From the NCBI GenBank assembly GCA_013289475.1, contig JABCZW010000022.1, forward strand, positions 1 through 42,535: a DNA stretch of 42,535 bases, given 5' to 3'. This stretch comes from Bacteroidota bacterium. Its GTDB lineage: Bacteria; Bacteroidota; Bacteroidia; JABEUT01. This document shows, piece by piece, positions 34,775 through 42,535 of the stretch (within the stretch, counting starts at the first letter, position 1; every line of letters begins with the position of its first letter). Made by a program: the position numbers and the translations under genes. A model generated the notes under the pieces. It was not told the DNA's origin and searched no databases. It was given only the letters and a program-made list of their open reading frames with translations.

Positions 34775-36010
34775 TTAAAAATCAGTATTGTTTGGGCGGG
34801 TATAAACCATTTGCATTACGTTAATGTTACGGGTTGCAAAGGCAGCCTCGCAATAGCTCAGGTAATAATTCCACTTGCGTATAAATTTATCGTCAAAACC
34901 CAGGTTCTTTACTTCAGCAAGGTTCTCGTTGAATTTCTTTTTCCATATTTCAAGGGTTTTTGCATAATGCAAGCCCATCTCTTTCAGGTTCATCATAGTC
35001 AGTTCGCCTGTACGGTTTATGGAACTATTAATGGCCGAAATAGATGGCAACAATGTACCTGGAAAAATATGTTTTTGTATCCAGTCAATTCCTTTACGCA
35101 TGCTATCATAACGCGAATCGGGGCTGGTTATTACCTGCAATGCCAAAACTCCTTTAGGCTTCAATAAGTCGTGGCACTTTTTAAAGAAGGTATCTAAAAA
35201 CTCATGCCCCACAGCTTCCAGCATTTCTATTGATATTATCTTATCGAATTGTCCTTTAATAAGACGGTAATCCATCAACTTTACTTCAACCCTGTCGCTG
35301 AGGTTTTCTTTTTCAACACGTTCCTTAGCCAGTTTATATTGCTCTTCCGATATGGTTACTGTAGTTACTTTGCAACCATATTTTTTGGCCATAAATATGG
35401 CATTGCCACCCCAACCCGAACCAATTTCGAGCACACTGTCGTTGGGTTTTAATTTCATATCTCTGCAAAGGCTGTCGTATTTAGCTAACTGTGCTTCCTG
35501 CAATCCCAATTCTTCTTTTTCAAAGTAAGCACTTGAATAAGTCATACTTGGGTCGAGAAATAGTTTGAAAAAATCGTTATTCAAATCGTAATGCTCAGCA
35601 ATATTTTCTTTTGAACCCTCCATATCATTCTTGCGCTTGATATGAGAAAGGCGGTTTACGAATCTTAAAATATTCAGTATGCCACTCTTTACCTTACTAC
35701 CAGATATGGATGGAGCATCTTCGACATTCAATAAAAACCACTGTATCACATTGGTGATGTTATCGGTTTCCCAATAACCGAGTGTATAACATTCGCCAAA
35801 GCCCACATCGCCAAACAAAACGCATTTCTCAAAAAAACGTCTGTCGGAGATTGAAATATTAGCATGTACTCCGTTTCCTTTACCGAGGTTAATAACCTCA
35901 CCCGATGGCATATTTATAGTGGCAGAACCCTTCTGCATATTCGAAAGAAAATGCAACACTATATTTTCATACCAGGTCCGTTTTGCAGTTAGTGTAATAG
36001 CTTCCATCAT
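34775..36010 (-). CDS. CFA-like SAM-dependent fatty acyl methyltransferase
   Basis: 411 residues, cyclopropane-fatty-acyl-phospholipid synthase family. N-terminal lipid-binding part, EHYDLNNDFFKLFLDPSMTY at about 139-158, SAM motif LEIGSGWGG near 194-202, SIEMLEAVG near 260-268. In E. coli Cfa a bicarbonate is held by C139, E239, H266, I268 and Y317 (from memory); the aligned residues here are S160, E265, Q292, I294 and a tyrosine in HYAKTLEIW, so the cysteine and histidine are lost. This pattern is seen in the CFA-like enzymes paired with DUF1365. The start codon shares one base with the DUF1365 stop. The product is likely a modified membrane fatty acid, not necessarily a cyclopropane. Confidence 0.88.
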   Translation of the reverse strand: MMEAITLTAKRTWYENIVLHFLSNMQKGSATINMPSGEVINLGKGNGVHANISISDRRFFEKCVLFGDVGFGECYTLGYWETDNITNVIQWFLLNVEDAPSISGSKVKSGILNILRFVNRLSHIKRKNDMEGSKENIAEHYDLNNDFFKLFLDPSMTYSSAYFEKEELGLQEAQLAKYDSLCRDMKLKPNDSVLEIGSGWGGNAIFMAKKYGCKVTTVTISEEQYKLAKERVEKENLSDRVEVKLMDYRLIKGQFDKIISIEMLEAVGHEFLDTFFKKCHDLLKPKGVLALQVITSPDSRYDSMRKGIDWIQKHIFPGTLLPSISAINSSINRTGELTMMNLKEMGLHYAKTLEIWKKKFNENLAEVKNLGFDDKFIRKWNYYLSYCEAAFATRNINVMQMVYTRPNNTDF

Positions 36011-36807
36011 TACCGGCTTTGGGGATATTTACGTAAAACATCGCGTTGCAGATTAGCATTTGCCTCTTTTTTATGATAGGGTATTTTCTTCATCCACAAC
36101 AACATAGCGTTCCAATGTATCAACCCAATAATTTTAAGTGTTATAAAGGGGAACCGGACAGCATACCATACCAACTGTAACTGAGTGAGTTCCTTCTTCT
36201 CTCCGGTTAGGGTAGCGATAAAGAACCTCTTATCTCCGCGATAGTCATCTATGCGAAGGTTAAGTTTATCATTAGGCAATGTAAGCTGAAAATCGAATTC
36301 CACGTCGTGTTCTATAAAAGGGGACACATAAAAATACTTTTTTGTTCGATATAAAAACTGATTTTCTTTTAAAGTTTCATGGTTTAGCAAAAAAAGTTTC
36401 ATTTCGCCAAAGGTATTGCCTACCTCTGCCACAGAACAAACAGGCTTATCATTTTCGTAAACAAAGTAAAAAGATACAGGATTGAACTGGTGGCCCATGG
36501 TACGCAAATTAGTCAGGAGGAAAATTTTGGGGCTATTCAGTTTTACATGTTGAGATTCGAGATAACCCAATATTTGTTCTTTTACATTCTTGGATGTATC
36601 GGGTTTGTCTGCCGGAAGCTGCACATGGTCGGCATCACGAAAAGAAAACATATTAAAACGGTTGCGACTGATGAGCCAGTATTTTTTTGCAACCTCGTCA
36701 ATCTCATCTAAATCTAACCAGAACATAAACACATTATAATGCAAATTGTGCCGCTTCGGTTCGAGGCGGTTATGCATTACCAAACATTTATACAGACTGG
36801 AATTCAT
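36010..36807 (-). CDS. DUF1365 family protein
   Basis: 265 residues. Family markers are the early HNRLEPKRHNLHYNVFMFWLDLDEID, the FNPVSFYFVYE motif and VEVGNTFGE-like AEVGNTFGEMKLF. The function is not established, but genes of this family are nearly always beside a CFA-like enzyme and a flavin oxidoreductase, as here; a role in fatty acid modification is inferred. One hydrophobic stretch near residues 215-240 (FITLKIIGLIHWNAMLLW) suggests membrane association. A 14-base palindrome lies 39 bases upstream of the ATG. Confidence 0.85.
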   Translation of the reverse strand: MNSSLYKCLVMHNRLEPKRHNLHYNVFMFWLDLDEIDEVAKKYWLISRNRFNMFSFRDADHVQLPADKPDTSKNVKEQILGYLESQHVKLNSPKIFLLTNLRTMGHQFNPVSFYFVYENDKPVCSVAEVGNTFGEMKLFLLNHETLKENQFLYRTKKYFYVSPFIEHDVEFDFQLTLPNDKLNLRIDDYRGDKRFFIATLTGEKKELTQLQLVWYAVRFPFITLKIIGLIHWNAMLLWMKKIPYHKKEANANLQRDVLRKYPQSR

Positions 36808-36845
36808 TTTACTAAGATACGTAAGTTCAGCTGCCGGAGATTGAG

Positions 36846-36859
36846 AAACAGTACTGTTT
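36846..36859. promoter_or_regulatory. Perfect 14-base palindrome AAACAGTACTGTTT
   Basis: Exact palindrome in the 71-base gap upstream of DUF1365, 39 bases from its ATG. Suitable size and symmetry for a dimeric regulator's operator controlling the DUF1365-CFA-bcp genes. No regulator is encoded next to it. Confidence 0.5.
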
Positions 36860-36878
36860 TAGATGAATAGTTTGCCCT

Positions 36879-37466
36879 CTATTGCACTTCGCTGTTACCT
36901 GGAAGAGTATTTTCCGGTTCACCGCCCAACTTTTTATTGCTCTTTCGCTCTAACCATAAGGTGAGCCGTTTATTATAGACTACCAATAAAAAGCCCAATA
37001 TTAATTTACAAACAGCAAAAATTAAAAGACTCAAATTAACCTCATTAAAGTAATCTGATACATTGAAGTCGGCAACAACCTTACTTGTTTGCTTACCTTC
37101 TAAATAAATAAATGAGTTGGAAAAAATCAAAGGCAGGGCATAAATAAATGTCAATCCTCCTAACACAATTATAGCAATTTGTATAACTGCGGTGCTATCG
37201 GCTTTAATAATTACAATTTCCTGTTCAAAATGTTTCTCAAGCGAAAGCTTTTCAATAATCCATCGTGATTTAAAAAGTAATGCCCATATAACAAAAGCAT
37301 ATAGCACAACTGACAGCAATATCAGGAATACATATAAAGCAAGATCGTTATTAAAGGATTTTCGGGGGATTCTATAAATAACTGTTTCTATATGCTCGAG
37401 AAAGTTCAAAATCATTAGTAATGCAATGATTTTTAAAATAAGTGTGAAAATGGTACGTGGTGTCAT
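36879..37466 (-). CDS. Four-helix membrane protein of unknown function (DUF2975-like)
   Basis: 195 residues from the ATG at 37466 (MTPRTIFTLILKIIAL). A GTG at 37526 would extend it into the flavin oxidoreductase gene, but the -7 box at 37495-37502 lies after that point, so the ATG is preferred. About four helices are predicted with a charged tail. The layout (helix, conserved polar loop with SLEKHFEQE, then helices) is like DUF2975 membrane proteins; this match is tentative. It sits between the flavin oxidoreductase and DUF1365 but has its own promoter box, so it may not share their function. Confidence 0.6.
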   Translation of the reverse strand: MTPRTIFTLILKIIALLMILNFLEHIETVIYRIPRKSFNNDLALYVFLILLSVVLYAFVIWALLFKSRWIIEKLSLEKHFEQEIVIIKADSTAVIQIAIIVLGGLTFIYALPLIFSNSFIYLEGKQTSKVVADFNVSDYFNEVNLSLLIFAVCKLILGFLLVVYNKRLTLWLERKSNKKLGGEPENTLPGNSEVQ

Positions 37467-37494
37467 GGTGTAAATTAATTCGGAATGGCTAAAC

Positions 37495-37502
37495 CAAATA
37501 TA
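37495..37502 (-). promoter_or_regulatory. Candidate -7 box for the four-helix membrane protein gene
   Basis: The minus strand reads TATATTTG, 28 bases before the ATG at 37466 and just past the stop of the flavin oxidoreductase. No -33 element is evident. It decides the start codon of the downstream gene. Confidence 0.4.
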
Positions 37503-37506
37503 CAAA

Positions 37507-38751
37507 TTATGCGTGAATAGTATCACACAGTTCCACTGCCGATTTCAAGGCATCTTCATGGAAACCATAACGGAAATAACTACCACAGAAATATATCGGA
37601 CCGGTTTGATTAAGTATGCTTAATTCCGCTTGTGCTTTTACTGCATCTACATCAAACAAAGGGTGTTCGTATTCTATTGTTTTAATTATTTTACCTGTAT
37701 TAATACTACCGGGGTCGTTAATCGATACAAAATAGTTTTTGTTTTTCGATACATTTTGCAAACTGTTCATCCAATAGATAGTAGATGCTTGCATCTTGCC
37801 ATCCTTTTCTTCCATCCTGTAGTTCCATGATGACCAAACCTTTTTATTCTTTGGCATTACAGATTCATCGGTATGCAGGGTTGCAATATTGGTTTGATAC
37901 TTAAAGTTTTTTAATAGCCTCTGCTCATCTGTACTTGGAGCATCAAGCATATTCAAAGCCTGGTCGCCATGGGAAGCAATAATTACTTTATCATATTCAG
38001 CTTCTGCACCACTTTTTGTAATTACAATGGCTTTGCCATTTTGCTTTTTTACTTTTACTATTGGGTCGTTTAATTTCAATTTATCTTTAAACGGAGCCAT
38101 AATTATTTCCCGGTATGCCTGGCTGCCTTTGGTAACGGTATACCATTGGTGCTGGGTATTTAATCCTAAAAAGCCATGGTTATAAAAGAATCTAACCAAT
38201 GTTTGAACGGGGAAGTCGAGCATTTTATCCATGGGTGTGGACCACACTGCCGAACTCATAGGTATTAAATATCTCCACAACATATCATCACCAAAGCCTT
38301 TTTCTTTTATGTATTGTGCGAGTGAATGATTGGCATAATTCGGATCGTCCAAAATTTTTATACTCTCCTCATTAAAGCGCCCGATTTGCTTCAGCATTCG
38401 TATATGCCGCAGGCTGAAAATATTTTTCCGTTGTGCAAAAAGTCCGTTTAAGCCAGAACCGCAGTATTCTAATTTATCGGGTACATATTGCACACTAAAC
38501 GACATAGAGGTTGCAAATGTTGGCACTTTTAAATCTTCAAATAATTTGGTGAGATGCGGATAGGTAACATGGTTAAAAACCATAAAGCCGGTATCTATAT
38601 ATACAGGCTGCCCATCCTCATCAACCGTAATGGTATTTGTATGGCCACCGGCATAGTCATTCTTCTCGTAGAAAAAAATGTCGGCTTGCTTTTGTAAAAA
38701 ATGCCCGCAAGCCATGCCTGCAATTCCCGTACCTATAATAGCAATCTTCAT
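37507..38751 (-). CDS. FAD-dependent oxidoreductase (COG2907-like)
   Basis: 414 residues, flavin amine-oxidase-like superfamily. Dinucleotide motif IIGTGIAGM (GxGxxG at residues 7-12), then EKNDYAGGHTNT, and a C-terminal FCGSYFRYGFHEDALKSA, typical of the COG2907 group found with DUF1365 and CFA-like genes. It probably acts on a lipid substrate at the membrane, either desaturating or oxidising an acyl chain; that is inference. It lies 47 bases downstream of mfd; the other trio members follow after the small membrane protein. Confidence 0.88.
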   Translation of the reverse strand: MKIAIIGTGIAGMACGHFLQKQADIFFYEKNDYAGGHTNTITVDEDGQPVYIDTGFMVFNHVTYPHLTKLFEDLKVPTFATSMSFSVQYVPDKLEYCGSGLNGLFAQRKNIFSLRHIRMLKQIGRFNEESIKILDDPNYANHSLAQYIKEKGFGDDMLWRYLIPMSSAVWSTPMDKMLDFPVQTLVRFFYNHGFLGLNTQHQWYTVTKGSQAYREIIMAPFKDKLKLNDPIVKVKKQNGKAIVITKSGAEAEYDKVIIASHGDQALNMLDAPSTDEQRLLKNFKYQTNIATLHTDESVMPKNKKVWSSWNYRMEEKDGKMQASTIYWMNSLQNVSKNKNYFVSINDPGSINTGKIIKTIEYEHPLFDVDAVKAQAELSILNQTGPIYFCGSYFRYGFHEDALKSAVELCDTIHA

Positions 38752-38798
38752 ACGCTGCTAATTTACGTAAAATAGGTGCGGTATAGATTTTAAATAGT

Positions 38799-41700
38799 TT
38801 ATCTCAGTATCCCCTTCATCTCGGCAAATATCTTCAAAGATTCTTTTACACTCCTTACTGGAGAAATAACCAATGAAAGTTTATCGGTACCGTGTTTCAT
38901 CTGGCAGGTTGTGTGATGTCTTTTAACGTACTCCACCACGTTGGCAAAAGTATCTGTACTGTAATATGGTGAATCGTGTTGCGATACAAAGAAACAGATA
39001 AATGTTTTGTTTTTAAATACAATACGCTCTATACCCAAATCAACCGCCAGTAAACGCAGGCGGACAATATCAGTAAGCGCCTGCACCGAAGCAGGTATTT
39101 TACCAAATCTGTCGGTAAGTTCATTTTCAAAACGGCCCATTTCGGCTTCGTCCTGCGCGTTGTTGAGTTCACGGTATAATCGTAAACGCTCTTCTGCACT
39201 GGGTACATAGTCGTCAGGTATCAATGCCTCGGCATCAGTCTCTACCTGGCAATCACGGACATATTTTCTCGGCCCTGCAATCTTCTGCCCGGTTGCCAAT
39301 CCCAGCTCAGTCGATTTCTCTTCTCCCAGTTCTTCTTTTAATTCTTCAATGGCTTCATTCAATATTTTATGATACATCTCCAAGCCCATATCATTAATAA
39401 AACCGCTCTGCTCGCCACCCAACAAATCACCGGCACCGCGAATATCCAAATCGCGCATAGAAATACTGAAGCCACTTCCAAGGTCAGAGAATTTTTCTAT
39501 TACATCTAATCGTTGTTGTGCTTCTTTGGTAAGCAGTTCAAAAGGCGGAGTAACCAAATAGCAAAATGCTTTTTTATCGGACCGCCCTACCCTGCCACGT
39601 AACTGGTGCAAGTCACTCAACCCGAATAAATGCGCATCATTTATAACTATGGTATTCAAATTCGAGATATCCAAACCCGATTCTACAATAGCGGTAGAAA
39701 CCAATACATCTATTTGCCCTTCTAAAAACTGTAACATCACTTCTTCCAGCTGGTGTCCCTTTAATTGTCCGTGTGCAATTGCAATACGAGCCTTGGGGCA
39801 AAGCTCACGTATCATTCCGGCAATATCCTCAATATTATGTATGCGGTTATGTATCACAAATACCTGCCCACCCCTTGCTAGTTCATAATTAATGGCATCC
39901 TCAAAAACATCAGGATTGAAAACTTTCACTTCAGTTTGAACCGGGTAACGGTTTGGCGGCGGAGTATTGATAACAGAAAGATCGCGCACACCAATGAGCG
40001 AGAATTGGAGTGTACGTGGTATAGGTGTTGCAGTAAGCGTAAGAATATCAACTGTAGAACGAAGTGTTTTTAATTTGTCTTTTACTCCCACTCCGAATTT
40101 CTGCTCCTCGTCAACTATAAGCAGGCCAAGGTCTTTGAATACTATCTCTTTATTTACAATCTGGTGAGTGCCTATTAAAATGTCAATCTTGCCTTCAGTA
40201 AGTTTTTTCAGAATTTCTTTTCTGTCTTTGGTCGAACGAAAGCGATTGAGGTAATCCATACTACATGGAAACTCTTTTAAACGTCCGCTGAAAGTTTTGT
40301 AATGTTGCAATGCTAAAATGGTTGTCGGCACCAACACAGCAACCTGCTTGCCGTCAGTGACCGCTTTAAAGGCTGCACGTATCGCAATTTCGGTTTTACC
40401 AAAACCAACATCACCGCAAACAAGCCTGTCCATGGGGTGAGGCGTTTCCATATCCTTTTTTACATCGGCGGTAGCTTTTACCTGGTCTGGTGTATCTTCA
40501 TAAATAAAAGACGCTTCCAGTTCGGTTTGTAAATACGTATCGGGATGATATGCAAAACCTACTCTTGCTTTACGCTCGGCATATAGTTTCACCAAATCGA
40601 ATGCAATTTGCTTAAGCTTGCGTTTTGTTTTTTGCTTGAGCGCTTTCCATGATGCTGAACCCAGTTTATCCAACGATGGCTGAAAGCCTTCTTTGCCGGT
40701 GAAACGGCTAATGCGATGCAGGGAATGTATACTTACATATAAGAGGTCATTATCTTTATACATAATACGAACAGCTTCCTGCATATTGCCATTCACTTCA
40801 ATTTTTTCCAATCCTGCAAAACGCCCTACACCATGGTCGATATGGGTAACATAGTCACCCGGTTTCAGGTCCTGTAACTCTTTTAATGTAAGTGCTTCCT
40901 TCGATTTATAAAAAGTATCCTGCAAGCGGAAGCGGTGGTAACGTCCAAAAATTTCATGGTCGGTGTAGCAGGCCAGTTTCATATCGTGACTTATGAAACC
41001 CTCGTAAATAGGCAGAAAAATAGGGGTTAACGCATCATCTAATTTAAATTCCGTTCCCGATTTTTCCTGCATCTCGGCAAAAATATCATGCAGCCTTTGC
41101 ACCTGTTCGGCAGTATCGGTAAAAATATAATTGCGGTATCCCTTCTCTACATTCTGTTTTATTTCTTCAAAAAACAATTCGAAATTTTTGCCAAACGATT
41201 TTTGCGGAGAGCAGTGGAAAGAAATGTGTTGCATTATTCCTTCTGTTCTCTGCCCCCATATTATGCGCTGCATGGTTATGCTTTGCGCATTAAACTCATC
41301 CGATGAAAGTAAAACTGATTTTGGAGTATCACGTTCTTCTACAAGCCTTGCATAGGCCTCATCTATATTATGTAATGCAAGCGGGTAATCTTTTATCCAA
41401 AGCGTAGTTTTTTTGCTCCTTTCTAAATATTCTAAAAAGCTTTGGTGCGATTGTTCTAAAAGGCTTTCCTGTAAATTAGGCGTAATGGAAATAGTATCCA
41501 ATTCATTTATAGAAAGCTGGGTAGCGGCATCAAACAAACGTATCGATTCTACTTCGTCGCCTAAAAACTCAACCCTGTAAGGGTTTTCGTTCGAAAAAGA
41601 AAATATATCGAGTATGCCGCCACGCTGAGAATATTGGCCGGGGTCGGTAACAAAATCGTTTCGGTTAAAATTGTATTGCGCCAATAACTCCACCACAAAA

Positions 41701-42158
41701 TCCATAGAGAGTTTATCGCCTTTTTTTATCTCCAATGTATTTTCGGCAATGGCTTCACTGCTCACCACTTTTTCACAAAGGGCTTCGGCAGGGGCAACAA
41801 TTATTTGCCCTTTACCTGAGCGAATGGCATTAAGTACTTCGGTTTTGCGGAGAAGGTTTGAACTTTCCACATCTTTCCGCTGGGCACCCTTTGCCAAACC
41901 CGGATAGAATAAAATAGAACGGCCCGGCATAAGGTCCTCTAAATCATTAAAAAAGTAAATGGCTTCTTCGGTTTCCCTTAAAATAAACAGGTGGTTGTCT
42001 TCATTACCTGCCAGTACCGAAGCGGCAATAAACGAGGGAGCCGACCCGGAAAGATTTTCCAGGCAGAAACAAGATCCGCTTTGTCCGAGTGCATCACGTA
42101 ATGTTTTTACATTATCGTTGCGCCCGAAGTAAAGCAATATGCCGGGAGGCTTCTCCAC
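38799..42158 (-). CDS. mfd: Transcription-repair coupling factor
   Basis: 1119 residues. Releases RNA polymerase stalled at DNA damage and recruits UvrA. The UvrB-like N-terminal domains are followed by the CarD-like RNA-polymerase interaction domain (GDYVTHIDHGVGRFAGLEKI, about 435-455), Walker A GDVGFGKT near 583, the DEEQ box in VDEEQKFGV near 683, helicase motif TATPIPRTL, the TRG motif near 900, and the C-terminal TRCF domain. The start is GTG at 42158: an in-frame TAA lies three codons upstream and no ATG is near. Full length, 51 bases after DUF2795. Confidence 0.97.
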   Translation of the reverse strand: MEKPPGILLYFGRNDNVKTLRDALGQSGSCFCLENLSGSAPSFIAASVLAGNEDNHLFILRETEEAIYFFNDLEDLMPGRSILFYPGLAKGAQRKDVESSNLLRKTEVLNAIRSGKGQIIVAPAEALCEKVVSSEAIAENTLEIKKGDKLSMDFVVELLAQYNFNRNDFVTDPGQYSQRGGILDIFSFSNENPYRVEFLGDEVESIRLFDAATQLSINELDTISITPNLQESLLEQSHQSFLEYLERSKKTTLWIKDYPLALHNIDEAYARLVEERDTPKSVLLSSDEFNAQSITMQRIIWGQRTEGIMQHISFHCSPQKSFGKNFELFFEEIKQNVEKGYRNYIFTDTAEQVQRLHDIFAEMQEKSGTEFKLDDALTPIFLPIYEGFISHDMKLACYTDHEIFGRYHRFRLQDTFYKSKEALTLKELQDLKPGDYVTHIDHGVGRFAGLEKIEVNGNMQEAVRIMYKDNDLLYVSIHSLHRISRFTGKEGFQPSLDKLGSASWKALKQKTKRKLKQIAFDLVKLYAERKARVGFAYHPDTYLQTELEASFIYEDTPDQVKATADVKKDMETPHPMDRLVCGDVGFGKTEIAIRAAFKAVTDGKQVAVLVPTTILALQHYKTFSGRLKEFPCSMDYLNRFRSTKDRKEILKKLTEGKIDILIGTHQIVNKEIVFKDLGLLIVDEEQKFGVGVKDKLKTLRSTVDILTLTATPIPRTLQFSLIGVRDLSVINTPPPNRYPVQTEVKVFNPDVFEDAINYELARGGQVFVIHNRIHNIEDIAGMIRELCPKARIAIAHGQLKGHQLEEVMLQFLEGQIDVLVSTAIVESGLDISNLNTIVINDAHLFGLSDLHQLRGRVGRSDKKAFCYLVTPPFELLTKEAQQRLDVIEKFSDLGSGFSISMRDLDIRGAGDLLGGEQSGFINDMGLEMYHKILNEAIEELKEELGEEKSTELGLATGQKIAGPRKYVRDCQVETDAEALIPDDYVPSAEERLRLYRELNNAQDEAEMGRFENELTDRFGKIPASVQALTDIVRLRLLAVDLGIERIVFKNKTFICFFVSQHDSPYYSTDTFANVVEYVKRHHTTCQMKHGTDKLSLVISPVRSVKESLKIFAEMKGILR

Positions 42159-42194
42159 TTTACTTTATTAATAAATATAGCTATGGGCTACCAG

Positions 42195-42213
42195 TTAAAG
42201 CTGGTGGCTTTAA
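42195..42213 (-). terminator. Hairpin at the DUF2795 stop codon
   Basis: TTAAAGC (42195-42201) and GCTTTAA (42207-42213) form a 7-bp stem with a 5-base loop; the DUF2795 stop lies inside the stem. No T-run follows, so it is weak as a terminator and may allow read-through to mfd. Confidence 0.35.
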
Positions 42214-42431
42214 TATTCGTCCTCGTTAAAAAGGAAGTCTTCTTTAGTAGGGTAATCGGGCCAGATTTCCTCGATGTTCTCAAATACTTCTTCTTCGTCT
42301 TCTATCTCCTGAAGGTTTTCAACAACTTCTATGGGAGCGCCTGAGCGGATGGCATAGTCTATGAGTTCACTTTTGGTAGCAGGCCAAGGTGCGTCTTCTA
42401 AATATGATGCTAATTCTAGGGTCCAATACAT
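42210..42431 (-). CDS. DUF2795 domain-containing small protein
   Basis: 73 residues, a length highly typical for this family in Bacteroidota. The N-terminal half MYWTLELASYLEDAPWPATK with SELIDYAIRSGAPIEVVENL is the DUF2795 core, a small helical domain; the C-terminal half is very acidic (many Glu and Asp). The function is unknown. Cytoplasmic. Own promoter upstream; mfd follows by 51 bases, so it may be the first gene of an mfd transcript. Confidence 0.9.
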   Translation of the reverse strand: MYWTLELASYLEDAPWPATKSELIDYAIRSGAPIEVVENLQEIEDEEEVFENIEEIWPDYPTKEDFLFNEDEY

Positions 42432-42455
42432 TCTTTAGCAGGTTTTAATTTTTCG

Positions 42456-42485
42456 CAAAAGTAAAATTTTCAGTGAACAAACAAA
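42456..42485 (-). promoter_or_regulatory. Promoter of DUF2795 (and possibly mfd)
   Basis: On the minus strand TTTG (42485-42482), 18 bases, then TACTTTTG (42463-42456), a complete Bacteroidota promoter, 24 bases before the ATG at 42431. Confidence 0.65.
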
Positions 42486-42535
42486 TTATTTTAGCGTTAT
42501 TCTTCATAAAAGGTTATTAACATACTATAAATAGC

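Noticed and set aside
37467..37526. N-terminal extension of the four-helix membrane protein
   Set aside because: It would start at GTG, overlap the flavin oxidoreductase gene and begin upstream of the candidate -7 box.

Overview
The window looks like a chromosomal core segment of a member of the Bacteroidota, plausibly near the Chitinophagales or Sphingobacteriales (that rank is only a guess). The evidence is two secreted proteins with type IX secretion (T9SS, Por) C-terminal sorting domains, Bacteroidota-type promoters (TAnnTTTG at -7, sometimes with TTG or TTTG 17-20 bases upstream), almost no Shine-Dalgarno sequences, AT-rich spacers, and lineage-typical families such as DUF2480, the 73-residue DUF2795 protein and a caa3-type oxidase set with two subunit III genes. 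I see no tRNA, rRNA, CRISPR array, prophage or insertion sequence, and no gene-free stretch reaches 300 bases.

Layout. 1-5137: tail of a diacylglycerol-kinase-like gene, then metH and trpS on the minus strand. 5263-9521: minus-strand respiratory block (ctaB, two cox subunit III genes, subunit IV, a Sco-like protein without its copper cysteines, DUF420, a small CxxC membrane protein); the coxA and coxB genes are not here, and gcvH sits where they would be expected. 10180-15971: frr, an EamA transporter, dnaG, a GT9 glycosyltransferase and a LacI-type regulator. 16164-20515: accessory surface region with a PNGase-F-like secreted protein, a second secreted protein sharing a nearly identical sorting cassette, and a DUF6438-like lipoprotein. 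20648-26636: complete SUF iron-sulfur operon sufA-B-C-D-S-E plus a DUF59 gene. 26676-32928: pepT, a GT39-like membrane glycosyltransferase, DUF2480-ribBA and holB. 32941-42431: continuous minus-strand run of DUF2795, mfd, a flavin oxidoreductase, a small membrane protein, DUF1365, a CFA-like methyltransferase, bcp and clpX.

How the genes work together. The SUF genes form one sulfur-mobilising (SufS, SufE) and scaffold (SufB, SufC, SufD) pathway with an A-type carrier and a DUF59 maturation factor. The cox block provides heme O synthesis, structural subunits and assembly factors for a heme-copper oxidase. The flavin oxidoreductase, DUF1365 and CFA-like genes form a recurring lipid-modification trio; here the CFA-like enzyme has lost two residues of the classical bicarbonate site, which suggests a product other than a plain cyclopropane.

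The most unexplained layer is intergenic. Several small repeat families sit exactly at gene ends: three long imperfect inverted repeats built from a 9-base AAGTTYRTA unit and touching stop codons, 7-base AATTANN tracts between suf genes, a 6-base tract in the pepT leader, a CCCTCTCCTT hairpin, ATCCGTG modules, and a GC-rich element at 29709-29793.
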